Below are positions 54,734-64,000 of a stretch of 64,000 nt of DNA, piece by piece (within the stretch, counting starts at the first letter, position 1; each line of letters begins with the position of its first letter). Source of the DNA: CAIVVT01 sp963838205 (lineage in GTDB: Bacteria; Acidobacteriota; Terriglobia; Bryobacterales; Bryobacteraceae); assembly GCA_963838205.1 (NCBI GenBank), contig CAWIQF010000001.1:124001-188000 (forward strand), in the 5' to 3' direction. Both the position numbers and the translations under genes were made by a program. The notes below the pieces were generated by a model that did not search any database, was not told the origin of the DNA, and saw only the letters and a list, made by a program, of their open reading frames with translations.

Positions 54734-56059
54734 TTGGCACTCGTTGAAGGTTGCAGGCACAGGCTGGAAATCACGATTCCGGCGGCCGCGTTCCAGGCCG
54801 AAACGGCGAATGCGCTGGAAAAGGTCCGCCAGAAGGTGCACCTCAAAGGCTTCCGTCCGGGCAAGGCGCCGGCGGCGATCATCCGGCAGCATTATATGGG
54901 CGAAATCCGCCAGGAAGCGCTCGACAAGCTGATCCCTGAGTACCTCAAGCAGGCCTATGACCGGCAGAACCTGCAGGTGGTCAGCCGTCCCGAGGTCAAG
55001 GATCTGGAATACAAGGAGTCCGGCGAGGTCTGCTTCAAAGCGGAACTCGAGGTCGCGCCTGAATTTGAACTGGGCACTTACCGCGGTGTCGAAGTGGCCT
55101 ACGCCGAGCCTCAAGTGTCGGAAGACGACATCAGCGCGCGGATCGAACAGCTCCGCGAATCCAAGGCAGAGTTCGTCAATATCGACCCGCGTCCGGCCCA
55201 GGAGGGCGACTATTGCCTGGTCACTCTCGAGTCGATCGCCGGGCTCGAGGGCGAACCGATGAAACAGGACGACATCAACATCGAGATCGGCGGTAAGGGC
55301 ACATTTGAGGCTTTCACCCAGGCTCTCAGTGGCGCGCAGCCGGGTGAATCGCGCGAAGCCGACATCACCTACCCGGAGGACTACGCCGCTGAGCGGCTGG
55401 CCGGCAAGACGGTCCGGTTCCTGATTCACCTCAAGCAAATCCGGCTCAAAGAGCTGCCTGAGTTGAACGAGGAGTTTGCCAAGGACCTGGGCGATTTTCA
55501 GAATCTCGACGAGCTGCGGGCCGAGTTGCGCAAGTCCATCTTTCAGGAAAGGGAGTCTGCGGCTCAGAGCGAGGCTAAGAACGCCATCATTGAGAAGCTC
55601 GTGGACGCGCATGACTTCCCCGTGCCCGAGGTCTACGTGGACCAGCAGGTTCAGGGCATTGTCGAGGGCCAGCTCCGATCGCTGGCCGCTCAGGGCGTGG
55701 ATGTCGGAAAGCTCAAGCTCAATTGGAACGAACTGCGGCAGGCGCAGGCAGCACGCGCCCGGCGGGACGTCATGGCCAGCCTGATTCTCGAAAAAGTAGC
55801 GGCCGCGGAATCGATTTTCACCACCCAGGAGGAGGTCGACTCCGAGCTCTCCCGCATCTCCCGCCAGCAGCGGGAGCCCATCGCGGCCGTGCGCATGCGG
55901 TTTGAAAAGGATGGGACTCTGGCCCGGATCGCCTCCCGAATCCGCACCGAAAAGACGTTAGGCTACCTGTTTGAACGCGCCGTTAAGACCGCGCCGGTGG
56001 TCGAACCGTCTCAAACTCCGGCGGTCGAAGCGTCGCAAACTGATGTCCCGACGAGCTAA
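54734..56059 (+). CDS. tig: trigger factor
   Basis: Ribosome-bound chaperone and peptidyl-prolyl isomerase. 441 residues from TTG 54734, with GGAGGA seven bases upstream. The ribosome-binding motif GFRPGKAP is at 42-49, the FKBP-like domain covers about 150-240 (GDYCLVTLESI), and the C-terminal helical arms follow. L23, its docking site, is encoded in the same window. Confidence 0.95.
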   Translation: MALVEGCRHRLEITIPAAAFQAETANALEKVRQKVHLKGFRPGKAPAAIIRQHYMGEIRQEALDKLIPEYLKQAYDRQNLQVVSRPEVKDLEYKESGEVCFKAELEVAPEFELGTYRGVEVAYAEPQVSEDDISARIEQLRESKAEFVNIDPRPAQEGDYCLVTLESIAGLEGEPMKQDDINIEIGGKGTFEAFTQALSGAQPGESREADITYPEDYAAERLAGKTVRFLIHLKQIRLKELPELNEEFAKDLGDFQNLDELRAELRKSIFQERESAAQSEAKNAIIEKLVDAHDFPVPEVYVDQQVQGIVEGQLRSLAAQGVDVGKLKLNWNELRQAQAARARRDVMASLILEKVAAAESIFTTQEEVDSELSRISRQQREPIAAVRMRFEKDGTLARIASRIRTEKTLGYLFERAVKTAPVVEPSQTPAVEASQTDVPTS

Positions 56060-56189
56060 ACATCGTGAAAACTCCCTTACTTTTAGTACTACTTCCGATT
56101 GCCCGCCGTGCCGATTCAGTGGATAATGAGGGCATGTCCGGACTGGTGGGCACACCGCTGAGTCAGCCGAGCATTCCGGGAGCCGCCCT

Positions 56190-57461
56190 GTGAAGCGATC
56201 CGGCAACGACGATACCCTTCGTTGTTCTTTCTGTCATAAAACTCAAGACGTTGTCGGCAAGCTGATCTCCTCGCCGAGCGAGTACCCGCGCGCCTATATC
56301 TGCGACGAGTGCATAACGGTCTGCAACTCGATTCTCGAGGACGATAAGGCTGAACGCAGTGGCACCGGGCTGACGAAGCTGCCTAAGCCATTGGAACTAA
56401 AGGAATATTTGGACCAATACGTCATCGGCCAGGAGTCCGTTAAGAAGAAACTGGCCGTCGCCGTCTACAACCATTACAAGCGCATCCAGATGAGCCGCCA
56501 GCGCAGCGGTGAGATTGAGGTGGCGAAGTCGAACATCCTGCTGATCGGCCCCACCGGCACTGGCAAGACGTTGCTGGCCCAAACTCTCGCCCGCATCCTG
56601 GACGTGCCCTTCGCGATTGTCAACGCCACCACGCTGACCGAAGCAGGCTATGTGGGCGAAGATGTGGAAAACATCATTCTGCGGCTGTTGCAGAACGCTG
56701 ACTGGGATGTGCAGCGCTGTCAGACCGGCATTATTTACATCGACGAGATCGACAAGATCAGCCGCAAGGATGAAAATCCGTCGATCACCCGCGATGTCTC
56801 CGGTGAGGGTGTCCAGCAGGCGCTGCTGAAGATTCTGGAGGGCACGGTCGCCAACGTGCCGCCTCAAGGCGGCCGGAAACATCCGCACCAGGAGTTCACC
56901 CCGGTTGATACAACCAACATCCTGTTCATTTGTGGCGGCGCTTTTGTCGGGTTGGAGAAGGTGATCGGTCGGCGTATCGGCAAGAAAACACTGGGCTTCA
57001 AGGGGGCTGACGAAAAGAAGGGGGAGGACGCTCCGCGCTCTTCTCAGAACCGCGACTTCGATCTTCTGCAGCGGGTTCAGCCGGAGGACCTGATTCGCTA
57101 CGGCTTCATCCCTGAATTCATCGGGCGCATGCCCGTGGCTGCCGTGCTGGAGGACCTGGACGCCGGGGCGCTGATGCAAATTTTGACGCGTCCACGCAAC
57201 GCGATCATCAAACAGTATCAGAAACTCTTTGAGTTTGAAAATGTTAAACTAAAGTTCAGCGACGAGGCGCTGGAGAGCATTGCGGATCTGGCGCTACAGC
57301 GGAAGGTCGGTGCCCGCGGCCTCCGGATGATTCTGGAGGAGTTGATGCTAGACTTGATGTACTATCTTCCTTCGTATAAGAAAGTTCGCGAGTTCATGGT
57401 GACGAAGGAAATGGTAGTTACTCAGAAGATTAATTGGGCGCTCCTCGAAAAGGCGGGCTGA
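56190..57461 (+). CDS. clpX: ATP-dependent Clp protease ATP-binding subunit ClpX
   Basis: AAA+ unfoldase, 423 residues. N-terminal zinc domain C12, C15, C38, C41; Walker A GPTGTGKT at 120-127; IIYIDEIDKI; sensor residues and GYGF-like pore loop (GYVGED). The GTG start gives the canonical zinc domain. No clpP lies between tig and clpX, where it is usually found. A weak GGCGGG/CCCGCC inverted repeat follows the stop. Confidence 0.97.
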   Translation: MKRSGNDDTLRCSFCHKTQDVVGKLISSPSEYPRAYICDECITVCNSILEDDKAERSGTGLTKLPKPLELKEYLDQYVIGQESVKKKLAVAVYNHYKRIQMSRQRSGEIEVAKSNILLIGPTGTGKTLLAQTLARILDVPFAIVNATTLTEAGYVGEDVENIILRLLQNADWDVQRCQTGIIYIDEIDKISRKDENPSITRDVSGEGVQQALLKILEGTVANVPPQGGRKHPHQEFTPVDTTNILFICGGAFVGLEKVIGRRIGKKTLGFKGADEKKGEDAPRSSQNRDFDLLQRVQPEDLIRYGFIPEFIGRMPVAAVLEDLDAGALMQILTRPRNAIIKQYQKLFEFENVKLKFSDEALESIADLALQRKVGARGLRMILEELMLDLMYYLPSYKKVREFMVTKEMVVTQKINWALLEKAG

Positions 57462-57596
57462 GATCATTTCCCGCCACAATTCCCGACCCGCCGATCGCCG
57501 GTAACTGAACGCCTGAGCAAACCACGTAGTCGGGCGCCGAGTGTAGCCTTTCGCCACAGCACCCCCGGTCAAAACGTAATTTATGAGGCGACAGCG

Positions 57597-60146
57597 ATGA
57601 GCAGCGCGAAAGAAAAGACCGAAAGCCGCCGGCTCCCCATGATGCCCATCCGGGACGTCGTCATATTTCCACATATGATGACTCCGTTTGTCGTGGGGCG
57701 GGATTCGAGCGTGCGCGCGCTGGAAGAAGCGCTGGTCTCCGACAAGAAGATCTTCCTCGCCACTCAGCACGACGCTTCAGTCGACGAACCGCGGCCGGAG
57801 GATATTTTCCAAGTCGGCACGATTGCCAACATCGTTCAGAGCGTGCGCATGCCCGACGGGAATATCAAGGTCCTGGTCGAGGGCGTTGAGCGCGGTAAAA
57901 TCCTCTCGGTGGCCGAGGAAGAGGGCTTCTTCCGCGCTACCGTCCGCGTGTTTCCGGTTCGAGTGGAAGCCGGTCCATTGCTCGAAGGACTGGTGCAGCG
58001 CGTGACGTCCTTGTTTGAGCAGTACGTCAAACTCAGCCAGAACGTGAACTACGAGACCATGATCGCGGCCGTGCGTCAGGACGATCCTGGAAAGCTGGCC
58101 GATACAATTGGCTCGAACCTGCAGCTCACCATCGAGGAAAAGCAGGAACTGCTCGAGATCTTCGACCCAGTCGACCGCCTGACCCGCGTCGCCGACATGC
58201 TAGACATCGAGATCGAGAAGTTGAACGTGGACCGCACCATCCAGGGCCGCGTAAAGCGGCAGATGGAACGGGCCCAAAAAGAGTATTACCTCAACGAGAA
58301 GATCAAGGCGATCCAAAAAGAGTTGGGCCGCGGCGAGAAGTCCGAGATCGACGAGCTGAAGAAGAAGATCGAAGAAGCCGGCATGACCGCTGACGCCAGG
58401 GATAAATCGATCGCCGAACTGCGGCGCCTGGAGAACATGCCGCCGATGTCGGCCGAGAGCACCGTCTCGCGCAACTATCTCGACTGGATGCTCGCGGTGC
58501 CGTGGAAGAAGAAATCCAAGGAGATCCGCGACCTCCGCTACGCCGAGGAAGTCCTGAACTCCGATCACTACGGTCTGGAGAAGATCAAGGAGCGCATTCT
58601 TGAGTTCCTGGCGGTTCGCCGCCTGGTCAAGAACCCCAAGGGGTCGATCCTCTGTTTCGTCGGGCCTCCCGGCGTCGGTAAGACTTCGCTGGGCATGTCC
58701 ATCGCCAAGGCGACGGGCCGGCAGTTCGTCCGACTGTCGCTCGGTGGCGTGCGGGATGAGGCCGAAATCCGCGGCCACCGGCGCACATACATCGGCGCCT
58801 TGCCGGGCCAGATCCTGCAGATGATGAAGAAGGCGGCTACCCGCAACCCTGTCTTCATGCTCGACGAAGTCGACAAGATGTCCACGGATTTCCGCGGCGA
58901 CCCGTCGGCCGCTCTGCTCGAGGTGCTCGATCCGGAACAGAATCACATGTTCATGGATCATTACCTCGACGTGGAATACGACCTGAGCGAAGTGTTCTTC
59001 ATCGCCACCGCCAACGTCATTCACACCGTACCGCCCGCCTTGCAGGACCGCATGGAAGTGATCCGCCTCTCGGGCTACACAGAGGCGGAAAAGCTGGAGA
59101 TCGCCAAACGGTTCCTCGTTCCCAAGCAAACGAAAGCCTGCGGCCTCGAAGGCACCAACGTCAAGTTCGAAGACCCCGGGCTGCTGGCGTTGATCCAGGG
59201 CTACACGCGCGAGGCTGGCGTCCGCAACCTCGAACGCGAGATCGGCAACATCTGCCGGAAGATCAGCCGTCTGATCGTCAATGCCCAATCCGCGGCGGAA
59301 GTCAAACAGGAACAGGCGGACGCGCTCGCGGCCGCAACTGCCTCTGCTTCCCGCAAGCGCGGCCCGGCCGGCGCTAAACAGAAGCCGGGCGAGACGGTCG
59401 AAAAGCCCACCGCAGTGGAAAGGGTCACACTGCCGCAGGCGGTTGTGGGCGCATCCAAGGTTTCCGAGTTCCTCGGGCCGATCCGGTTCCGCGACATGGA
59501 AACCAGCAAGAAGGCCGAGGTGGGCGTCACCGTAGGATTGGCCTGGACCGAAGTGGGCGGCCAGGTCCTGACCACCGAGGCAACTATTATGGAGGGTCGC
59601 GGCCGGCTGATGACCACCGGCAAGCTGGGCGACGTCATGCAGGAGTCGGCCCAGGCGGCTATGAGTTTCATCCGTTCGCGCGCCTCTATGCTGGGCCTGC
59701 CGAAAGATTTCTACCGGCACCTGGATATTCACATCCATGTGCCCGAAGGCGCTATCCCGAAGGACGGCCCGTCGGCGGGAATTACCATCGCCACTACGAT
59801 TGCCAGCGCGCTCACGAAAATTCCGGTCCGCGGCGACGTGGCGATGACCGGCGAAATCACTCTGCGCGGCAGGGTCCTGCCGATCGGCGGAGTCAAAGAG
59901 AAGTTGCTCGCTGCGCACCGCCACGGCATGACCGAAGTCGTCCTCTCGCGGGATAACGAGAAGGATCTCGTCGACGTTCCGGCGAACATCCTTAAGGACA
60001 TGCGGGTCAGCTTTGTGGACTCGATGGATGAGGTACTGCGGATCGCCCTGGCCGGCGATCTCGATGCGCTCTCCGTCGAAACGGTCGGGCCGCCGAGCGT
60101 GGACGCGGCCGTCGAGCTCGGCTCGGACGAGACCCGCGCCCAGTGA
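57597..60146 (+). CDS. lon: endopeptidase La (Lon protease)
   Basis: 849 residues. LON substrate-binding domain (13-210), coiled coil, AAA+ domain with Walker A GPPGVGKT at 356-363, and protease domain with the Ser726/Lys769 dyad (PKDGPSAG, LPIGGVKEK). Between the AAA+ lid and the protease domain there is an Ala/Lys-rich insert at about 567-605 that E. coli Lon lacks. Follows clpX by 135 bases. Confidence 0.97.
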   Translation: MSSAKEKTESRRLPMMPIRDVVIFPHMMTPFVVGRDSSVRALEEALVSDKKIFLATQHDASVDEPRPEDIFQVGTIANIVQSVRMPDGNIKVLVEGVERGKILSVAEEEGFFRATVRVFPVRVEAGPLLEGLVQRVTSLFEQYVKLSQNVNYETMIAAVRQDDPGKLADTIGSNLQLTIEEKQELLEIFDPVDRLTRVADMLDIEIEKLNVDRTIQGRVKRQMERAQKEYYLNEKIKAIQKELGRGEKSEIDELKKKIEEAGMTADARDKSIAELRRLENMPPMSAESTVSRNYLDWMLAVPWKKKSKEIRDLRYAEEVLNSDHYGLEKIKERILEFLAVRRLVKNPKGSILCFVGPPGVGKTSLGMSIAKATGRQFVRLSLGGVRDEAEIRGHRRTYIGALPGQILQMMKKAATRNPVFMLDEVDKMSTDFRGDPSAALLEVLDPEQNHMFMDHYLDVEYDLSEVFFIATANVIHTVPPALQDRMEVIRLSGYTEAEKLEIAKRFLVPKQTKACGLEGTNVKFEDPGLLALIQGYTREAGVRNLEREIGNICRKISRLIVNAQSAAEVKQEQADALAAATASASRKRGPAGAKQKPGETVEKPTAVERVTLPQAVVGASKVSEFLGPIRFRDMETSKKAEVGVTVGLAWTEVGGQVLTTEATIMEGRGRLMTTGKLGDVMQESAQAAMSFIRSRASMLGLPKDFYRHLDIHIHVPEGAIPKDGPSAGITIATTIASALTKIPVRGDVAMTGEITLRGRVLPIGGVKEKLLAAHRHGMTEVVLSRDNEKDLVDVPANILKDMRVSFVDSMDEVLRIALAGDLDALSVETVGPPSVDAAVELGSDETRAQ

Positions 60147-60173
60147 GAGTTCGTTGTTTATGGGGAGCCTGCG

Positions 60174-60749
60174 TTGGAGTCTCCGGCTGAGTTCCTGCTA
60201 AGTGCGGTCCGGCCGGAGCAGTTTCCACCTGAAACGCTTCCCGAAGTTGCCTTCCTGGGGAGGAGCAATGTTGGCAAATCCACGTTGCTCAATTGCCTCA
60301 CCGGTCAAAAGGCGCTGGCCTTCAGTTCTTCTACTCCGGGCCGGACCCAGGCGGTGAATTTCTTCCGGATCGATGGGAGGGTCATCTTCGTCGATCTCCC
60401 GGGGTACGGCTATGCCACTGCGCCGCAGCATTTGTCGCGAATGTGGGGCCAGACGGTGGATGCGTACCTGCTCGCGCGGCGGAGTTTGAAGCTGTGCGTG
60501 TTCCTGCTGGACGCACGGCGGGGCTGGATGGGACCGGATCTCCAGCTCAAGGAGTGGCTTGATACTCGCCGTCAAACTTACGTGGTAGTCGCCACTAAGG
60601 TGGACAAGCTGAATCAGAAGGAAAGACATCAGAGCCAGATCGCCATCCGCAAGCATTATTCGAGCGCGGAATTGATCTGGTTCTCGGCCGTTACCGGCCA
60701 AGGAGTGAAGGAACTTTGGCAAGCGATCTCGAAAACAACGGGAAATTGA
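60174..60749 (+). CDS. engB: ribosome biogenesis GTP-binding protein EngB/YsxC
   Basis: 191 residues, GTPase needed for late 50S assembly. GRSNVGKS at 29-36, SSTPGRTQAVNFF, DLPGYGYA, TKVDKLNQ and SAVTGQG are the five G motifs. The TTG start 60174 leaves 27 bases after lon. The end overlaps rho by 34 bases. Confidence 0.96.
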   Translation: MESPAEFLLSAVRPEQFPPETLPEVAFLGRSNVGKSTLLNCLTGQKALAFSSSTPGRTQAVNFFRIDGRVIFVDLPGYGYATAPQHLSRMWGQTVDAYLLARRSLKLCVFLLDARRGWMGPDLQLKEWLDTRRQTYVVVATKVDKLNQKERHQSQIAIRKHYSSAELIWFSAVTGQGVKELWQAISKTTGN

Positions 60750-62254
60750 CTCCCGACCCCGCAGTCCCGGAGACCGCTCCGGCGCCGGAGGAGAATTTGG
60801 ATTCAGCCGTGCGCGAGAATCAGGCCGCAAATAACCGCCGCCGTTCCGCCGAGGGCCGGCCCAACAACCAGGCGGGAGAACGAAGCGACAAAGCCGAGCG
60901 CAGTGACCGCGCCGCCCCCCCGGTCGCTGCCGCTTCGCCGGTCGCTCCTCCTGCCGCCGTCGAACCGCCTCGCGAAACAACGGGCGCACTGAATAAGCGC
61001 GGCAACCTGGATCTGAGCGAGCTCAAGGAGATGAGCATCACCCAGCTCAACAAGATCGCCCGCGACCTGGAGATTCCAGGCGTGGCCGGTCTGCGCAAGC
61101 AGGAGTTGATTTTCAAAATCCTTCAGGCACAGGCCGAGAAGGCCGGGCTGATCTTCTCCGAAGGCGTGCTCGAGTGCCTGCCCGACGGTTTCGGCTTCCT
61201 GCGCGCGCCGGAATATAACTATCTGCCCGGTCCCGACGACGTCTACGTTTCACCGTCGCAGATCCGGCGCTTCGATCTGCGCACAGGCGACACGGTCAGC
61301 GGCCAGATCCGTCCGCCCAAGGAAGGGGAACGCTACTTCGCCCTCATCAAGGTCGACGCGATCAACTTCGAGCCGCCCGAACAGGCCCGCAATAAGATCT
61401 TCTTCGACAACCTGACGCCGCTCTATCCCAACGAGCGCATCCGGCTCGAAACCACCAAGGACAATCTCTCCGGCCGCATCATGGACATGCTCACCCCCCT
61501 CGGCAAAGGCCAGCGCGGGCTGATCGTCGCCGCGCCCCGCACCGGCAAAACCATGATGCTCCAGTCCCTCGCCGCCTCCATCGCGGCCAACCACCCGGAG
61601 ATCGTGCTCATCGTCCTGCTGATCGACGAGCGTCCCGAGGAAGTCACCGACATGCAGCGCTCGGTCAAGGGCGAAGTCATTAGCTCGACCTTCGACGAGC
61701 CCGCCTCGCGCCACGTGCAGGTCGCCGAAATGGTAATCGAAAAGGCCAAGCGCCTGGTCGAGCACAAGCGCGACGTCGTGATCCTGCTCGACTCCATCAC
61801 GCGCCTCGCCCGCGCCTACAACACCGTCGTTCCACCCTCCGGCAAAGTCCTCTCCGGTGGCGTCGACTCCAACGCCCTCCAGCGTCCCAAGCGCTTTTTC
61901 GGCGCGGCGCGCAACATCGAGGAAGGCGGCTCGCTGACCATCGTCGCCACGGCGCTCATCGATACCGGTTCGCGCATGGACGACGTCATTTTCGAGGAGT
62001 TCAAGGGCACCGGCAACATGGAAATCCATCTCGACCGGAAGCTCGTCGATAAGCGCACCTTCCCGGCCATCGACATCAATAAGAGCGGCACGCGCAAGGA
62101 TGAACTGCTCATCCCGCGCGAGGAACTCAACCGCATCTGGGTCCTGCGCAAGGTGCTCGCTCCTTTGTCCCCTGTCGAAAGCGTGGAGCTGCTGCTCGAC
62201 AAGCTGGCCAAGACGCGCGCCAACGCCGAGTTTCTGGCCTCGATGAGCGGCTAA
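60716..62254 (+). CDS. rho: transcription termination factor Rho
   Basis: 512 residues. The first 95 are disordered and charged. Rho_N (98-140, LSELKEMSITQLNKIARDLEI), the cold-shock RNA-binding domain (about 147-215), and the hexameric ATPase with Walker A APRTGKT at 273-279, VVILLDSITRLARAYN and the Q-loop KVLSGGVDSNALQRPKRF follow. TTG 60716 overlaps engB by 34 bases. The N-terminal tail is of the kind found in several high-G+C phyla. Confidence 0.97.
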   Translation: MASDLENNGKLTPDPAVPETAPAPEENLDSAVRENQAANNRRRSAEGRPNNQAGERSDKAERSDRAAPPVAAASPVAPPAAVEPPRETTGALNKRGNLDLSELKEMSITQLNKIARDLEIPGVAGLRKQELIFKILQAQAEKAGLIFSEGVLECLPDGFGFLRAPEYNYLPGPDDVYVSPSQIRRFDLRTGDTVSGQIRPPKEGERYFALIKVDAINFEPPEQARNKIFFDNLTPLYPNERIRLETTKDNLSGRIMDMLTPLGKGQRGLIVAAPRTGKTMMLQSLAASIAANHPEIVLIVLLIDERPEEVTDMQRSVKGEVISSTFDEPASRHVQVAEMVIEKAKRLVEHKRDVVILLDSITRLARAYNTVVPPSGKVLSGGVDSNALQRPKRFFGAARNIEEGGSLTIVATALIDTGSRMDDVIFEEFKGTGNMEIHLDRKLVDKRTFPAIDINKSGTRKDELLIPREELNRIWVLRKVLAPLSPVESVELLLDKLAKTRANAEFLASMSG

Positions 62255-62292
62255 AGTGGATACAGGCGGTGACCCGCCTCATCCCCTGAGCC

Positions 62293-64000
62293 ATGGGCCG
62301 CATTCGAGTTCTCTCCGACCAGGTCGCCAACAAGATCGCCGCCGGCGAAGTCGTCGAGCGCCCCGCCTCGGTGATCAAGGAGCTTCTCGAAAACTCCCTC
62401 GACGCCGGCGCCACCGACATCCGCATCGAGGTCGAGGCCGGCGGCCGGCGTCTCTTACGGATCGCCGACGACGGCTGCGGCATGATGCGCGACGACGCCC
62501 TGCTCGCCTTCGAGCGCCACGCCACTTCGAAACTCTCTTCGGTAGACGATCTGAACGCCATCGCCACGCTCGGTTTCCGCGGCGAAGCGTTGCCCTCCAT
62601 CTCGTCCGTCTCGCGCCTCGTGCTGGAAACCCGCGCTCAGGACGAGCGCATCGGCACACGTGTTGAGATCGCCGGAGGCCGCTTGCTCGATTGCGCCGAG
62701 TTGGCCTTCCCCGGCGGCACCACGATCACCGTCCGCGACCTCTTCTACAACGTGCCCGCGCGCAAGAAGTTCCTGCGCAGCGAGCAAACCGAACTGGCGC
62801 ATATCGCCTCGCTGGTGACGCACTACAGCCTGGCGCACTGCGACAAGAGCTTCACCCTGACCCACGCCGCCAAGGAACTCCTTCGCGTGACCCCCGTCGC
62901 TGGCTTGCGCGACCGCGTCTTCCAGGTCTTTGGCGCCGAGACTTTGGAAGACCTCGTCGATCTCGGCCACCGCGCAACCATTCTGACCGCCGAATCGGAG
63001 CCGGCCCGGTTCGCCTTGCGCGGGTTCATCTCGCGCCCGCAGGTGCAGAAGAACAACCGCAACTCGGTTTTCCTCTTCGTCAACGGGCGGCTGATCCGTG
63101 ACCGTCTGCTGCTCCACGCCATCTCAGCCGCTTATCACAACCTGATGCCGCCGGCCTGTTACCCCTTCGCCATGCTCTTCGTCGAGTGCGACCCGGGCGA
63201 AGTGGACGTCAACGTCCACCCCTCGAAAACAGAGGTCCGTTTCCGCCACGCCAGCTTCGTGCACGATTTTGTGCGCGACCAACTGCGCGAAACCCTGATC
63301 GCCGCCAGGCCCGCGCCCAGCGCGCCGTTGCCCGTGAGTCCGCTCTCGTCCTACCCGCCCCAGCCGGGTGCGCGACTGCCGTATTCGGAGTTCACCCAGT
63401 CGCTCGAGAACATGCGCTTCGACGAGGCTCGCAACGTGTTGCCCGGCGAGCCCTCGGTCTCCGCCTCGGTCCTCGAGCGGCAGACCTTCCCCGACACTTC
63501 CGGCTCCTTCCTGCAACCGCTGCCCGGCCCCGCCCAACGCTTCGACTTTCCAGTCGGTGCCATCCCCTTGGACGTTGCGGATCTGCCTCCCGCGGCTGCC
63601 GACACAATACGGCTGAAGGTGCCCGAGACACACGCCGGCCTGCCCGTCGGCCTCAATCTCGACGTGCCCCAGTCCATGGTCCAGCTCGCCGATTTGCGCG
63701 TGCTCGGCCAGGTCTACGACAGCTTCATCCTGGCCGCCGGTTCTGACGGGCTGTGGATCATCGACCAGCATGTCGCCCACGAGCGCATTCTCTTTGAGCG
63801 CAACCTCGCGCGCCAGGCCGCGGGCAAGGTCGAGCAGCAGCGTCTGCTGATGCCCATTGTGCTTCCGTTGACTCCCGCGCAGCAGGTGGAGTACGATCGC
63901 ATCGCCGCCGACCTGGCCACGGCCGGTTTCGAGACCGAGCCCTTCGGCAATCGCACCATCGCCGTCAAGGCCGTTCCCGCGGACCTCGAACCCGGCGGCG
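62293..64000 (+). CDS. mutL: DNA mismatch repair protein MutL, 3' end outside window
   Basis: GHKL ATPase of mismatch repair. MGRIRVLSDQVANKIAAGEVVERPASVIKELLENSLDAG gives E30 and N34, then DDGCGM, GFRGEAL and the NPARKKFL-type motif (here VPARKKFL). A Pro-rich linker lies about 350-440. The C-terminal DQHVAHERILFE at 491-502 fits the endonuclease motif DQHAxxExxxxE with Val for Ala. About 569 residues are visible; the gene continues past the window. The ATG follows the rho stop by 38 bases. Confidence 0.96.
   Translation, partial: MGRIRVLSDQVANKIAAGEVVERPASVIKELLENSLDAGATDIRIEVEAGGRRLLRIADDGCGMMRDDALLAFERHATSKLSSVDDLNAIATLGFRGEALPSISSVSRLVLETRAQDERIGTRVEIAGGRLLDCAELAFPGGTTITVRDLFYNVPARKKFLRSEQTELAHIASLVTHYSLAHCDKSFTLTHAAKELLRVTPVAGLRDRVFQVFGAETLEDLVDLGHRATILTAESEPARFALRGFISRPQVQKNNRNSVFLFVNGRLIRDRLLLHAISAAYHNLMPPACYPFAMLFVECDPGEVDVNVHPSKTEVRFRHASFVHDFVRDQLRETLIAARPAPSAPLPVSPLSSYPPQPGARLPYSEFTQSLENMRFDEARNVLPGEPSVSASVLERQTFPDTSGSFLQPLPGPAQRFDFPVGAIPLDVADLPPAAADTIRLKVPETHAGLPVGLNLDVPQSMVQLADLRVLGQVYDSFILAAGSDGLWIIDQHVAHERILFERNLARQAAGKVEQQRLLMPIVLPLTPAQQVEYDRIAADLATAGFETEPFGNRTIAVKAVPADLEPGG

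Overview
The window looks like a chromosomal stretch from an Acidobacteriota genome, probably of the Solibacter/Bryobacter kind. This is inferred from high G+C content, TAT-exported Gfo/Idh/MocA and asparaginase-like proteins, a CRTAC1/FG-GAP secreted protein, frequent GTG and TTG starts, and the style of the core genes. No 16S gene is present to confirm it.

Layout. 1-14.6 kb holds housekeeping and accessory genes: a Ppx/GppA phosphatase (cut by the window edge), DinB protein, aroA, a glycosylasparaginase-like protein, a POTRA/HEAT protein, an SMP-30-like protein, a Gfo/Idh/MocA oxidoreductase, two membrane glycosyltransferases, and the hrcA-grpE-dnaJ heat-shock group. 14.6-23.6 kb is the accessory, repeat-rich part: an IS110 remnant, a REP-associated (RAYT) transposase between inverted copies of its putative REP, a secreted unknown protein, glcD, an in-phase array of a seven-residue coding motif, an OprB-like porin, palindromes, and a CRTAC1 protein. 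23.6-30.0 kb is a phosphate-acquisition operon (porin-pstS-pstC-pstA-pstB-phoU) followed by a recent tandem duplication that includes the end of phoU.

30.8-51.8 kb is a nearly complete str-S10-spc-alpha superoperon: rpsL, rpsG, fusA, tuf, rpsJ through rplO, secY, an adk remnant with map, infA, rpmJ, rpsM, rpsK, rpsD, rpoA, rplQ, closed by a clear intrinsic terminator. Within it fusA carries one single-base insertion and secY carries two. The adk gene has lost its N-terminal half and runs in frame into map. 51.8-64 kb holds metK-ahcY (S-adenosylmethionine cycle), tig-clpX-lon (protein folding and proteolysis, without clpP), engB-rho, and the start of mutL.

The most unusual signals are the adk-map in-frame join, the LSPLENH-type repeat array at 19.3-19.75 kb, the RAYT/REP cassette, the phoU-tail duplication, and the frameshifts in essential genes. 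The frameshifts may be sequence errors.
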